Assembly: GCF_010672455.1 (NCBI RefSeq)
Contig: NZ_JAAHGO010000015.1
Span: forward strand, 118,989 to 182,988
From: Okeania sp. SIO2C9
Lineage (GTDB): Bacteria > Cyanobacteriota > Cyanobacteriia > Cyanobacteriales > Microcoleaceae
DNA length: 64,000 bases
Direction of reading: 5' to 3'
Numbering within the stretch: position 1 is the stretch's first letter; every line of letters starts with the position of its first letter. The notes under the pieces were generated by a model. The model searched no databases, had not been told where the DNA came from, and saw only the letters and a list, made by a program, of their open reading frames with translations. Positions 39,316-49,867 of this stretch are shown here, in pieces. The position numbers and the translations under genes were made by a program.

Positions 39316-40153
39316 GATATAAGCGATCGCTCCACTCAACTGAGAAGAGCAAAATAAGCATTTTGTGAAGCTCAAAAAATCTGTCAGGTTTTTTCTCTTG
39401 CATTCCCCAAAAAGTTGTGAGACAATTTATATATTGGGGGTTATTCGCCCCTACGCATGACTTTTTATTCAACTAAAAACTCCACACTTTCTACGGGTAA
39501 CTATATTAAAGATATAAGCGATCGCTCCACTCAATACTCAACTGAGAAGAGCAAAATAAGCATTTTGTGAAGCTCAAAAAAATCGGTCAGGTTTTGAGTC
39601 TTGCATTCCTCAAAAAATTGTGAGACAATTTATATATTAGGAGTTGTTCGCCCCTACGCATGACTTTTTATTCAACTAAAAATACCGCACTTTCTACTGA
39701 TAACTATATATAGATATATAAGCGATCACTCCACTCAACTGAGAAAGTAGAAAAAGTTTTCCTGTCATCTCATCGAAAAGAAACATTTTGTGAAGCACTA
39801 CTAAAAAAAGTCCGTCACGCCAAAGTTTTTTGCCTTGCATTCCTCAAAAAATTGTGAGACAATTTATGTATTAGGAGTTGCTCGCCCCTACGCATGACTT
39901 TTTATTCAACTAAAGACTCTACACTTTCTATTGATAACTATATATATAGAGATATATAAGTGATCGCTCCACTCAATTGAGAAGAGTCAAAGCAAGCATT
40001 TTGTGAAGCACAAAAAAAATCTGTCAGGTTTTGAGTCTTGCATTCTCCAAAAAATAGTGAGACAATTTATATATTAGGAGTTGTTCGCCCCTACACATGA
40101 CTTTTTATTCAACTAAAAATATCCCACTTTCTACCGATAACTACTATGATTTT
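39316..40153. repeat. Tandem array of ~200-bp units, part before the intron
   Basis: Four units begin with AAGCGATCGCTCCACTCAA or variants at 39321, 39516, 39720 and 39958. Each continues with AGCATTTTGTGAAGC, TCTGTCAGGTTTTGAGTCTT, AATTGTGAGACAATTTAT and TTCGCCCCTACGCATGAC and ends ACTTTCTACCGATAACTAT. Spacings are 195, 204 and 238 bp. Frames are not kept between units. Confidence 0.93.
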
Positions 40154-40746
40154 GTGCGACTCGTTGGCCACTAAACCAGGAAACTGGGTATAAACGGCCG
40201 TTCCAAGTCAATACATGAGGGAAACCTCGACTTGTGAATAACTCTTATATCCTTAGAGGTGAAATTCCTCCGCCTTGTTGTTAGGTAGAAAGCATAGGCC
40301 ACGGAGTAGAGACTGAACATCAATCTCCGAAGCTGGCTTAAAAGCGGGAAAATACCAGTTACCAAGGAACGATACCGCAAGCAAAGGCTGACAAGTGGAC
40401 GAACAGGAAGGTAATTAAACTCTCGTTACGTAGAACCATTCCAAAGGTAGCTATGGGATGTAGGACGAAAGTCAGGGGGTCTTTGGGTAGTCTTATGTTG
40501 TCGAGGCTATCAGCAACCATACCGAACCCTCCGGGAGAATTTACCCCACTAAATCAGCCGTAAAAAGGGATAAGGGAACGAGGAAACCTCCTTAAGACAC
40601 CTAAGAATATAGGTCGAAATCTTAGGAAGCCATTCAAGGTCAATCTGCACTATGGTTGCAGGTCTTAGGGAAAGTAGGATTGGGTAAAAAGCATATCTAT
40701 GCTGACGTACCCACTGTTAGACGTAATGTAGAGGAACGATTAGCTA

Positions 40747-42616
40747 ATGAATAAAGCTAAAACCCTAAAAAGACGTTTGGGAAACCCAAAACCATTTTTA
40801 AGCGTGGCATGGGACACAAACGATATACCGGATGCCTGTAGTGTCAATCCAAATCTCAAATGGAAAGACATTAATTGGGAGAAGGTGGAAAAGTATGTGT
40901 TTAAGTTGCAAAAACTCATCTACAGAGCATCCAACCGTGGCGAAATCCGCAAGATGCGTAAATACCAAAGACTTCTGACCAAAAGTTATTACGCTAGGTT
41001 GCTAGCTGTTAGGCGCGTGACCCAAGATAACCAGGGCAAGAAAACTGCTGGTGTAGATGGTATTAAAAATCTACCTCCTATGCAGAGACTGAACCTGGTT
41101 GATTTACTAAACACGCGATATCTAAAAGCGAGTCCTACCCGTAGAGTCTGGATACCTAAACCAGGGAGAGATGAAAAACGTCCTTTAGGCATACCCACTA
41201 TGTATGATAGAGCCTTACAAGCCTTGGTTAAGTTGGGTATGGAACCAGAGTGGGAAGCACGTTTTGAACCTAATAGCTATGGTTTTAGACCAGGGCGGTC
41301 AGCACATGATGCTATTGCAGCCATCTTTGACAGTATCAAGTTAAAACCTAAATTTGTCCTAGACGCTGACATATCCAAGTGTTTTGACCGAATTAACCAT
41401 GATGCACTGTTGAGAAAAATAGCTCAATCACCTTATAGACGTTTAATCAAAGAATGGTTAAAATCTGGGGTCTTTGACAATAAACAACTCTCAAACACTG
41501 TCGAAGGTACACCACAGGGAGGGGTAATTAGTCCCCAAAAGCGCAAACATCGCCCTGCACGGTATGGAAGAAAGACTAAATGAATTTGCCAAAAATATAG
41601 ACCTTAAGGACAAAAAAGGCAACCAAAAAGGTTGGCAAAATAAAATAAAAAGTCTCAATCTGATACGCTATGCTGATGATTTCGTAATCCTACACGAAGA
41701 TATCAAAGTAGTGCTACAAGCAAAAACCGTAATACAGGAATGGTTAAACCAGGTAGGATTAGAACTAAAACCAGAAAAAACCAAAATTGCCCATACCTTG
41801 GAAAAATATGAGGGGAATAAACCTGGATTCGACTTTTTAGGTTTTACAATCAGGCAATGGAAAGTTAAGTCAACCAAACAAGGATTTAAAACGCTAATTA
41901 AACCATCCTCAAAGAGTATAAAAACTCACTATCAAAAACTGGCGGGTATATTTGACAAACACAAAACTGCTCCCACTAGAGCATTAATAGTCAAATTAAA
42001 CCCAGTAATCAGAGGATGGTCTAACTATTTCTCAACCGTAGTCAGTAAAGAGGTATTCAGTAAAATGGATATGCTTTTATGGAAAAGATTATGGAGATGG
42101 GCAAGTAGAAGGCATCCAAATAAGTCGGCCAAATGGGTGAAGAAGAAGTATTTCCCCAACATAAAAGGAACCCGAAACTGGGTACTTAACGATGGCGAAT
42201 ATATACTAAGCCAGCACCTAGATGTGCCTATTGTACGACACATCAAAGTTAGAGGTAATAAATCCCCTTATGACGGCGACTGGACTTATTGGAGCAGCAG
42301 AATCGGCAAACACCCAGGCGTAAGGAAAGAAGTCACAACACTGTTAAAACGGCAAAAGAATAAATGCGCATTTTGTGGACTAACTTTTAGTCCGACTGAC
42401 CTTATGGAAGTTGACCATATAAAACCAAGGTCTAAAGGTGGTGACAACACACTTAAAAACAAACAGTTGTTGCACCGACATTGCCACGATACTAAAACTG
42501 CTTTAGATAATAAAACATATCCAAAATTTAAGCCACAGGACTTACCTGAGAACTATATATGGATTGACGATATGTTAATTCTGAAGCAGGATGTACCCAT
42601 GAAAAGGGACGTTTAA
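40747..42616 (+). pseudogene. ltrA: Group II intron reverse transcriptase-maturase-HNH, frameshifted
   Basis: The intron-encoded protein is in two frames. 40747-41583 carries the N-terminus and RT blocks 0-4 (KTAGVDGIKNL, RRVWIPKPGRDEKRPLGIPT, YGFRPGRSAHDAI, VLDADISKCFDRINHDALL, EGTPQGGVISP). After codon CCC at 41533 the good frame is +1 (ANIALHGMEERL) and continues to 42616 with the RT active site RYADDFVI, maturase domain X and an HNH domain (CAFCGLTF, MEVDHIKPRSKGGDN, LLHRHCHDTK). As written, RT and maturase are split, so the protein is dead unless ribosomes slip at CCCC. All catalytic motifs are otherwise intact, so the break is recent or a sequencing error. Confidence 0.88.
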
Positions 42617-42621
42617 GAGAG

Positions 42622-42656
42622 GAGCCGGATGAGATGAAAGTCTCAAGTCCGGTTTT
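42622..42656 (+). ncRNA. Group II intron domain V
   Basis: GAGCCGGATGAGATGAAAGT followed by CTCAAGTCCGGTTTT folds as the conserved 34-35 nt hairpin with GAAA-type tip. It starts 5 bases after the maturase stop codon. Confidence 0.85.
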
Positions 42657-42698
42657 GAAGACGAGTCGGGTAGGGTAACTTACCTGGCTTAGTTTAAC

Positions 42699-43145
42699 TA
42701 ATAGAGAATCTGAAGTGATCGCTCCATTCAGTTTAGAAAGGAGAAAAAGTCTTCCTCTCAGTGGAGTCCCCAAAATCATTGTGTGAAGCACCAAAAAAAA
42801 ACTGTCAGGTTTTGAGTCTTGCATTCTCCAAAAAATAGTGAGATAATTTATGTATTGGGAGTTGTTCGCCCCTACGCATGACTTTTTATTCAACTAAAAC
42901 CACCGCACTTTCTACCGATAACTATAGATAGGATATAAGCGATGTAGCTACCGCACTTGTTCCGCCAAGGCTCCATTCAGTTTAGAAAGGAGAAAAAGTT
43001 TTCCTCCTGTCATTAAAAATAATCATTTTGTGAAGCACAAAAAAAATCTGTCAGGTTTTGAGCCTTGCATTCCCCAAAAAATAGTGAGACAATTTGTATA
43101 TCATGAGTCATTCGCCCCTACGCATGACTTTTTATTCAACCAAAA
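42699..43145. repeat. ~200-bp tandem array, part after the intron
   Basis: Units begin at 42713 (AAGTGATCGCTCCATTCAG) and 42937. The latter carries a small insert (GTAGCTACCGCACTTGTTCC) in its GCGATCGC box. The array ends near 43145 with GACTTTTTATTCAACC. Confidence 0.9.
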
Positions 43146-43409
43146 AATCAGATCACCCTCTCATAAAAATACTCAAAAAACCCTATATTTCTTCTCCTTG
43201 AGATAGAGATGTAAAAGCAGATTCTGATTTTTTTTCTAACAACAACTTTTTTGTAACTAACTTGAGTTTTTGATGAGGTTTTCTCATGCAAAAATTTCTT
43301 TCATCAAAACCTTAGCTATTTTATAAATAAGTAAAGCCAAATCATATTTCATATTTCAATTCACTCAGAATAGAAAATTAATAAACCTATCAAAACATCT
43401 AAAATAAAA
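43146..43409. other. Leader before the 404-residue gene
   Basis: AT-rich, with TTGTAACTAACTTGAGTTTTTGATGAGG. No gene. It should contain the promoter of the gene at 43410; no clear boxes were assigned. Confidence 0.35.
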
Positions 43410-44624
43410 ATGACATCAAGTCCTTATAAAAGTAGAATATTAAACTTTATATCTGAAAAATATCGCCAAATATTAGACCAAAGCGATCACGCCCTCAATC
43501 AAATAAAAATTGCAACAACCAACACAATTCAATTGTTACTTTATCCAATATATGTGTTGCTGCAAACCTCTCGCCTAGCAGTCAAACAACTAGAAAAAAA
43601 TAGAACCGTAGAAATACCACAAATCAAAAATAAAGTCAATAATCAAAATACTAAAAATCATCAAAATACTAACCAACCCATTCACCAAGCATCACTAACA
43701 ACAATACAAACTGCCACCACACCAGCATCTCAACTCTCACTAAACACCTCAACCTCCTCCCTAATAAAACCCCAATCTAAACTTTTCCCAAGACTAGATA
43801 TTAAATTAGAAAATCAAGACATCCTGGCAGATAATCATCAAAAACCTGAACTTTTGACCAAAGAACAACAAAAACAACAACTTATCCTAACAGCTTACTT
43901 AGAAAACAAAACCCAATTGCAACTTCAACCATGCGCCGAAATTACACCAAACTCCCGATATATGGGAATGTTCTGGCAAATTATGGCTTGGGTACAAACC
44001 AGTAAAATAGCCTTGTGGTTCAATCTATTTGAAGAATTGAAATTACCCCTGGAGAAAAATGAACTAATTCAGCAAAAGAAGCATTACCAAACACTGCCAT
44101 TATTGTCAAGTTCCAATCTAACATTCCATAACTTTATTAGCAATGTAGCTAAAAATTACCTACACCCAATTACTAGAAATCTAGGTTTAAATGGTTTGCT
44201 ACCACCCTTTAATATAGAAGAATTACCCTTTGAATCATTGTTAGAAGTAAAACAAGAGGAAGACCAGGTACAGAATTCTTCTCAAAAGACCATTTTCACT
44301 TCTAATAATTCTGCCAACATAGAAACTATCAGATTTAGAGAAAATCGAGGCAGAAGCATCAAAGCTTTAACAAAGACAAATGAACAAAACTTTTCCCAGA
44401 CCACAAAAAATGCCAAAGTTTCGATTCAATATTATAGTAGAGAAGATAGTAGGCCAGATTACCAGCAAGAACAAGACTGCTTAGAAGTAGCCTCAGTTTC
44501 AATAGGATATATCAAACATCCTCTAGAAGAAATATTGGCATGGGTGGATGTGGTTATGACCTGGATAGAAAAAGTATTTGCACAAGTCTGGCAATGGAGC
44601 CAAAAGAAGTTGAAAAATATTTGA
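43410..44624 (+). CDS. Unknown cyanobacterial protein, 404 residues
   Basis: I do not recognise the family. Residues 1-70 are helical with an amphipathic or membrane-associated stretch (NTIQLLLYPIYVLLQTSRLAV). Residues 75-160 are low-complexity, rich in Gln, Asn, Thr and Lys. Later a Trp-containing segment (MGMFWQIMAWVQTSKIALWF, ~190-210) and a C-terminal one (PLEEILAWVDVVMTWIEKVF) suggest peripheral membrane binding. The base composition is like its neighbours. It lies 104 bp upstream of psbI in the same direction, so readthrough into psbI is possible. Confidence 0.6.
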   Translation: MTSSPYKSRILNFISEKYRQILDQSDHALNQIKIATTNTIQLLLYPIYVLLQTSRLAVKQLEKNRTVEIPQIKNKVNNQNTKNHQNTNQPIHQASLTTIQTATTPASQLSLNTSTSSLIKPQSKLFPRLDIKLENQDILADNHQKPELLTKEQQKQQLILTAYLENKTQLQLQPCAEITPNSRYMGMFWQIMAWVQTSKIALWFNLFEELKLPLEKNELIQQKKHYQTLPLLSSSNLTFHNFISNVAKNYLHPITRNLGLNGLLPPFNIEELPFESLLEVKQEEDQVQNSSQKTIFTSNNSANIETIRFRENRGRSIKALTKTNEQNFSQTTKNAKVSIQYYSREDSRPDYQQEQDCLEVASVSIGYIKHPLEEILAWVDVVMTWIEKVFAQVWQWSQKKLKNI

Positions 44625-44728
44625 CACATATATTGTAGTCAAATGAGACAGTATTTAGATATGATAAGAAAGTTGTAGATTTTTCATAATCAATATCAAT
44701 TTTTCACATCCTGGGAGAAAACTAATAG

Positions 44729-44845
44729 ATGCTAACTCTAAAAATAGTCGTTAATATTGTCGTCCTCTTCTTTGTTGCATTATTCATTTTTGGATTCTTG
44801 TCCAACGATCCTGCTCGTAACCCTAGTGGTCGAGATATGGAGTAA
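44729..44845 (+). CDS. psbI: Photosystem II reaction centre protein I
   Basis: 38 residues: [20 protein letters not shown] followed by [18 protein letters not shown]. This is the single membrane helix and the conserved FGFLS-DPxRNP tail of PsbI, a small subunit next to D1 and CP43 that helps assemble photosystem II in the thylakoid. GGGAGAAAA lies just upstream of the ATG. A hairpin with T-run follows at 44910. It ties the window firmly to an oxygenic phototroph. Confidence 0.97.
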   Translation: MLTLKIVVNIVVLFFVALFIFGFLSNDPARNPSGRDME

Positions 44846-44909
44846 TAAAATCTCTATATTTTTAGAGACTGAGTAAAAACTTGCACCAAGATTTCAGTCA
44901 GCCTGGAAG

Positions 44910-44950
44910 TCCACTAATCTGATTAAGTGTTATATTCCAGGCTAGTTTTT
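44910..44950 (+). terminator. Rho-independent terminator after psbI
   Basis: AGCCTGGAA ... TTCCAGGCT is an inverted repeat of 9 bp with a loop of about 16, followed by AGTTTTTGA. Placed 65 bp after the psbI stop. Confidence 0.7.
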
Positions 44951-45163
44951 GACATAATTTATAAAATATGATATGTAAAATCAAATTCAGTGAGTAACTG
45001 AATAATATATCTATTACCCTAAAGAGTAGAAAAAAGTAATCTCCAGGCCAAGCTAATTAGATTTTTACTCTTGAATTGATAAATATTCTGTAAAAGTTCT
45101 AACTCTTAAGTTTATGATCGACTCCGATCTTTAACCTTTGAGCTTAATGTTTCTATCTGAAAT

Positions 45164-47815
45164 ATGTCCTATCCTCTGCCCCCACCAGAACTACCTCCAA
45201 TAGTCGAAACCCTCCCTTCACAAACAGTAACCCAATCTGTTATACAATCACGACAGGAAGTATATAGCCCAGTGCCAAAATCAAACCAGGGGACTGAGGA
45301 AATCATACTGTCTGTAAAAAGCACCTTCTCAGGACAAGAATTCAGACAAACCGTATTGTACAAAATTCCTAAAATTAAATCCACCTTTGACCCTGTTAGT
45401 CTAGTAAGTCCAATTCATACCACCTCAGCAAGTCTTGGACCACCTGTAGAAATAGACATATCATCAGCAGAGAAAATTTCTACTATCGAAAACCAAATTA
45501 ATTTAGATAGAAAACTAACATTCTCCTCTACCTCCTTCTCAAATTTCTCCGAATATACAACCAGAAAACAAGAAGAACAAACAAGCAAACAAGCAAACTT
45601 ATATAACCCCAACAGTAGAGAAATATTACAAAGTTTCAGTGAAAATACCGCAAGTACCAGAAAAAAAATAACCACCTCAGAATTTTTCAGTCAACCAGAG
45701 CAACTAGAAACACAAACACAAAAACAAACACTTAAAATAGGCCAAACAATAGAAGATAGCTCCCCAGAATTACCCAATCTTCCCCAAGAGCAACAACCTA
45801 TAGACCAGCCAGATGTCCCAGAATCAAAAGAAGAAGAAACACCCATTCCCATAGCAGATCCAGAATCTCAAACCCAAGAGTCAAACGAAGAAACAGAAAA
45901 TAAACAACCTATTACAGTACCCTTGCCAGCAGATGTAGTAGAAGTAACAGCAGAGCGTCAAGAATATGACGACCAACGGCGACTAATTACAGCAGAAGGT
46001 AAAGTAATAGTGCGATTTAGTCAAGGACTCGTTAACGCAGACAAAGTACAAATTAACTTAACAACTCGTCAACTCCTAGCTACAGGAAATGCTGTTTTTA
46101 CTCAGGGACAACAAGTATTGCTAGGAGAACGCATGGAATATAACTTTACCCTAGACAAAGGAGTAATAGAACAAGCAAGTGGAATTATATTCGTCGGTAA
46201 CGCCGAAGAAATATCCTCATCATCCCTACCCACCACAGAAGGAGTAGGAGCATTACAAGCAACATCATTAAGCGATCGCATCAGTGCTACTCAACCACCA
46301 ACAAATGTAAAAGCAACTGAAGGCACAAAAGTTACATTTGAACCCAAACTAGAAGCACCCGAACAAGCGGGAACAGTTAATAGACTGCGCTTTGAAGCAG
46401 ACCGCCTCAACTTATTAGGTGCAGGCACTTGGGAAGCAACAAATCTCCGACTCACCAACGATCCATTCTCACCCCCAGAAGTAGAATTAAGAAGCGAGCG
46501 TGCAACACTCAAACCCCTATCACCCTTTCAAGATGAACTAATCACCAAAAAAGCACGGTTAGTATTCGACAACCGCTTTAGTTTACCACTATTTCGCGAA
46601 CGAACAATCATTGACCGTAACCAAAGAGACCCCCTACCAATTCAAATTGGTTATGACCAAGATGATAGAGGAGGATTATTTGTAGAAACCACATTTGAAC
46701 CCCCACTTCAAATACCATTTCAAGTCAGACTAACTCCCCAATATTACTTAGAAAGAGCATTTTTAGGAGATGAAGGCGACTCCCCCATAGATGATAACGT
46801 CTTTGGTCTCAAAGCTTCAATCAACGGCTCCATAACCCCCACAACTCAACTAGAAGGACGAGCCACATTTCTCACCTTCAAAGACTTTCCCGACCTAGAA
46901 GAAGACGACTTTCGGGGAAGCATTAGACTAAGACAGTTATACCAAGGTTACAACTTAACAGGAGAATATAGTTATCGCGATCGCCTATTCAATGGCAGCT
47001 TAGGATTTCAAACAGTTCACAGCAGCGCAGGTGTAGTCCTTACCTCCCCCCTAATACCAGTAGGAGAAACCGGTGCCCAACTAAGTTTTCAGACAGGTTA
47101 TCAAACTGTCAATGCTAGAACAGACCGTCGGGAATTATTAACAGACCTCCAACCATTTGAACCCCTACCCGATGAAAATGATGAAAATGATGACGACGAT
47201 GCTAAAGCACGAGCTGACCTTGGTCGTTTCCAGAGCGTAGTCTCTCTAAGATACCCACTAACTATCTGGAGTGGAGAAGCATTGCCAGCTACCCCCACCG
47301 AAGGCTTGAGATATACCAGCAAACCAGTAGTTCCATTTGTACAAATGGTCTTAGGACTTACTGGTGCTACTAGCCTTTATAGTAACGATGACGACCAATC
47401 TTATCTTCGTGGCAGTCTTGGGTTTACTGGTCAGTTTGGACATTTTTCCAGAGACTTTTTTGATTATACTGGGTTCAACTTAACTTATAGCCAGACAGGT
47501 CTGAGTGGTCAGTCTCCTTTCTTCTTTGACCGCGTTGAAGATACAAATGTTCTCTTATTTGGTCTTGTCCAACAGATTTATAAAGGCTTTCGGGTTGGCT
47601 ATCAAAGTGGAATCAACATAGAAAATGGTGATATTCTCGACGATCGTATCACATTAGAATATAGTCGTCGTACTTATGGAGTCGTATTAACTTTTAGTCC
47701 CAGACGACAAACTGGTACATTTAGCCTCCGGATCAGTGACTTCAACTGGCAAGGTGGTACAACTCCTTTCTCAGGAGAAGATATTCGACCCGTAGGTGGG
47801 GGTGTGGTTCGCTAA
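45164..47815 (+). CDS. DUF3769-like outer-membrane assembly protein (OstA/LptD-like)
   Basis: 883 residues. The start MSYPLPPPELPPIVETLP is typical of cyanobacterial DUF3769 proteins. Residues 20-255 are disordered and rich in Gln, Ser, Thr and Pro. Residues ~258-350 are an OstA/LptA-like beta-jellyroll (VEVTAERQEYDDQRRLITAEG, VNADKVQINLTTRQLLATGN, GERMEYNFTLDKGVI). The last ~450 residues are beta-barrel-like with many aromatic strand ends (YQGYNLTGEYSYRDRLFNGS, DFNWQGGTTPFSGED). It probably helps place lipopolysaccharide or other lipids at the outer membrane. There is no classical signal peptide at the annotated start, a known oddity of the group or a hint that the start is wrong. Confidence 0.8.
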   Translation: MSYPLPPPELPPIVETLPSQTVTQSVIQSRQEVYSPVPKSNQGTEEIILSVKSTFSGQEFRQTVLYKIPKIKSTFDPVSLVSPIHTTSASLGPPVEIDISSAEKISTIENQINLDRKLTFSSTSFSNFSEYTTRKQEEQTSKQANLYNPNSREILQSFSENTASTRKKITTSEFFSQPEQLETQTQKQTLKIGQTIEDSSPELPNLPQEQQPIDQPDVPESKEEETPIPIADPESQTQESNEETENKQPITVPLPADVVEVTAERQEYDDQRRLITAEGKVIVRFSQGLVNADKVQINLTTRQLLATGNAVFTQGQQVLLGERMEYNFTLDKGVIEQASGIIFVGNAEEISSSSLPTTEGVGALQATSLSDRISATQPPTNVKATEGTKVTFEPKLEAPEQAGTVNRLRFEADRLNLLGAGTWEATNLRLTNDPFSPPEVELRSERATLKPLSPFQDELITKKARLVFDNRFSLPLFRERTIIDRNQRDPLPIQIGYDQDDRGGLFVETTFEPPLQIPFQVRLTPQYYLERAFLGDEGDSPIDDNVFGLKASINGSITPTTQLEGRATFLTFKDFPDLEEDDFRGSIRLRQLYQGYNLTGEYSYRDRLFNGSLGFQTVHSSAGVVLTSPLIPVGETGAQLSFQTGYQTVNARTDRRELLTDLQPFEPLPDENDENDDDDAKARADLGRFQSVVSLRYPLTIWSGEALPATPTEGLRYTSKPVVPFVQMVLGLTGATSLYSNDDDQSYLRGSLGFTGQFGHFSRDFFDYTGFNLTYSQTGLSGQSPFFFDRVEDTNVLLFGLVQQIYKGFRVGYQSGINIENGDILDDRITLEYSRRTYGVVLTFSPRRQTGTFSLRISDFNWQGGTTPFSGEDIRPVGGGVVR

Positions 47816-48528
47816 TTATGAGGAGTCAGGAGTCATTTCAGTTATCAGTTAGCCTCCTCCGGAGGAACTGCGTTAACAGTACCTCTGCGTGTTTGCGCAG
47901 CATTCCGCAGGAAAGTATTGGGATTGAAATATTGAACTTTAATTGTCTTGGTCGATTGGATATGGCGAGGAAACTTCGCCATCCCTCGACCGCTTTTTCA
48001 TACCCTTAAAAGGGCAGACTTGAGACCTGATTTTTTGGTCAGGAGGAGATAGAATCACAAAGATTTATATCATGTCCGGTAGCATCGTTTGTGTATAAAA
48101 TCATTGAAGCCATTCATTCTGACTCCTGACTCCTGAATCCTAAGAAATATCCTAGCTATTTGTAGCAAATATTTATCAATTTGGTATAAATCATCAATTA
48201 TTTCCCCCTACTCCCTACTCCCCACTCCCTCTTTTCCGGAGAGGTCTAATAAATTTCTCCCTGTTCCCTATTCAAAGTTTGAGCCTAGAAGTCAGCAGTT
48301 AGGTTAGTAGATGGCATAACACCACTAAAAACTAACTAATATAATGTTCGGATAATTACTTATAATAAAATTTTTGTTTGTAGTTGGGCTTTAGCCCAGA
48401 AAATACTTACTATTAGGGCTAAAGTCACACTACGAGCCTAATTATAACTGTTCTACCGAACATGATATAACTGCCAAGAACAAGTTTGGGTATGGATAGA
48501 TAGAAAACAAAAATATGATACTATTTAT
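47816..48528. other. Intergenic with family B, F and stem-loop repeats
   Basis: An inverted partial family F copy (47940-48012: GGTCGATTGGATATGGCGAG), a family B left end (48067-48092), a pair of B-type ends (about 48340-48470) flanking TTGGGCTTTAGCCCAGA / AGGGCTAAAGTC stem-loop sequence, and CTCCTGA runs. An ATG-initiated frame from 47818 reads through these repeats and is not a gene. Confidence 0.55.
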
Positions 48529-49587
48529 TTAAGGATAAAAACTTAACTGAGGTAATCCCAGAGTTTCTTCCCAACCCATCATCAGATTCATACACTGAAT
48601 ACCCTGACCAGCTTGACCTTTAATCAAATTATCAATAGCTGACATAATAATCACTCTATCAGTACGGTGATCCACCTCAATACCAAGATAACAGAGATTA
48701 GTGCCACAAGCCCATTTAGTTTTAGGATAAGTACCACTAGGTAATACTTTCACCCAAGGGCAATTACGATAAAAAGCATTATAAATAGTCAGCAAATCTT
48801 CTCGCACTAACCCAGGGTCTCGCAGAGTACCATAAACTGTAGCTAATATTCCCCGCACCATTGGCATCAAATGGGGAGTAAATTGCACCTTCACATCATA
48901 ACCAGCCAAATTACCACAAATCTGTTCAATCTCTGGAGTATGTCGATGACTAGCTACTCCATAAGCACCAATAGAATTATCCGCCTCAGCAAGTAACATA
49001 TTAATAGCTGCTTTGCGACCACCTCCAGAAGTCCCCGACTTCGCATCAATAATAGCAGTGTCCGGTACTATCAAACCCTGTTTAAATAGTGGAGAAAGTG
49101 CTAAAAGACTAGCCGTGACATAGCAACCAGGACAACCTATAAGTTGAGCATTAGCAATGCGATCGCGATACAATTCTGGTAAACCGTAGACAGCCGTAGC
49201 AGCTATTTTTTTGTCTGTACGTTCTCCACCATACCAAGATTGATAAGTTTCTAGATTAGAAAATCGATAGTCAGCCGATAAGTCCAAGACTTTACACCCC
49301 TTCTCCAATAAAGTTGGTGCCATCTTCCAAGCTAAACCATTGGGAAGAGAAAGGAAGACTACCTGACATTTACTAGCTATCTTGTCCAAATCTATTGGCT
49401 CTACAATTAAATCTACAGAATGCTCCAAGTGAGGGTAGATAGAAAAAAAAGGTTTCCCCGCACTGCTGTCACCCCCCAAGTAAACAACCTCAGCCTTTGG
49501 ATGATCCTCAAGCAGCTTAACAAGTTGCACCCCGCCATAGCCGGAAGCACCTACAATTCCTATTGGCACAGGTGCCGATTCATTCAT
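48529..49587 (-). CDS. argC: N-acetyl-gamma-glutamyl-phosphate reductase
   Basis: 352 residues. It catalyses the NADPH-dependent reduction of N-acetylglutamyl phosphate in arginine synthesis. [17 protein letters not shown] (10-26) is the nucleotide-binding loop; the catalytic Cys155 is in [21 protein letters not shown] and [13 protein letters not shown] follow, the latter with the conserved catalytic His. The length is normal. ATG 49587 is preceded by AGGAGTTAAT. It is monocistronic and divergent from the hemB relic. Confidence 0.95.
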   Translation of the reverse strand: MNESAPVPIGIVGASGYGGVQLVKLLEDHPKAEVVYLGGDSSAGKPFFSIYPHLEHSVDLIVEPIDLDKIASKCQVVFLSLPNGLAWKMAPTLLEKGCKVLDLSADYRFSNLETYQSWYGGERTDKKIAATAVYGLPELYRDRIANAQLIGCPGCYVTASLLALSPLFKQGLIVPDTAIIDAKSGTSGGGRKAAINMLLAEADNSIGAYGVASHRHTPEIEQICGNLAGYDVKVQFTPHLMPMVRGILATVYGTLRDPGLVREDLLTIYNAFYRNCPWVKVLPSGTYPKTKWACGTNLCYLGIEVDHRTDRVIIMSAIDNLIKGQAGQGIQCMNLMMGWEETLGLPQLSFYP

Positions 49588-49867
49588 AATATTAACTCCT
49601 AAGTAATTTTAGTAGCAAAAATTTTAACTTTTGCTGCATTTTAGTACTAAATTTTAATTTTGGTGATATTTAACGTTTTGTTTTATAGTTCTTGTTTTTT
49701 TGAGCATTGGGAAGATAGGTTGTAAAAAATTTTGAATTATATCAAATTTTATTAATTAGTGATGTGATTAGGATCAATTGGCCATACTAAATATAAAGAA
49801 TTGTTATTTGAGTATTAAATTTTAGATCGAGATACCATAAACTTTTTCTTAGTAAATAATAAAGAAT

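Larger units (their letters stand above)
40154..42698 (+). mobile_element. Group II intron inserted in the 200-bp array
   Basis: It begins GTGCGACTCGTTGGCC at 40154, the GUGYG start of bacterial group II introns. About 590 bp of ribozyme domains I-III lead to the intron-encoded protein in domain IV (40747-42616). Domain V is at 42622-42656 and a domain VI hairpin runs to ...CTTAGTTTAAC. The left border interrupts a unit of the array at ACCGATAACTACTATGATTT and the next unit resumes at 42713. The end is placed to within a few bases. Confidence 0.9.

Noticed and set aside
39316..40153. CRISPR or diversity-generating template repeats
   Set aside because: The repeats are continuous and of variable length, and the nearby reverse transcriptase is clearly a group II intron maturase (domain X, HNH, domain V).
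48018..48528. Short open frames between DUF3769 and argC
   Set aside because: They run through inverted repeats and heptamer runs and have no start signals.
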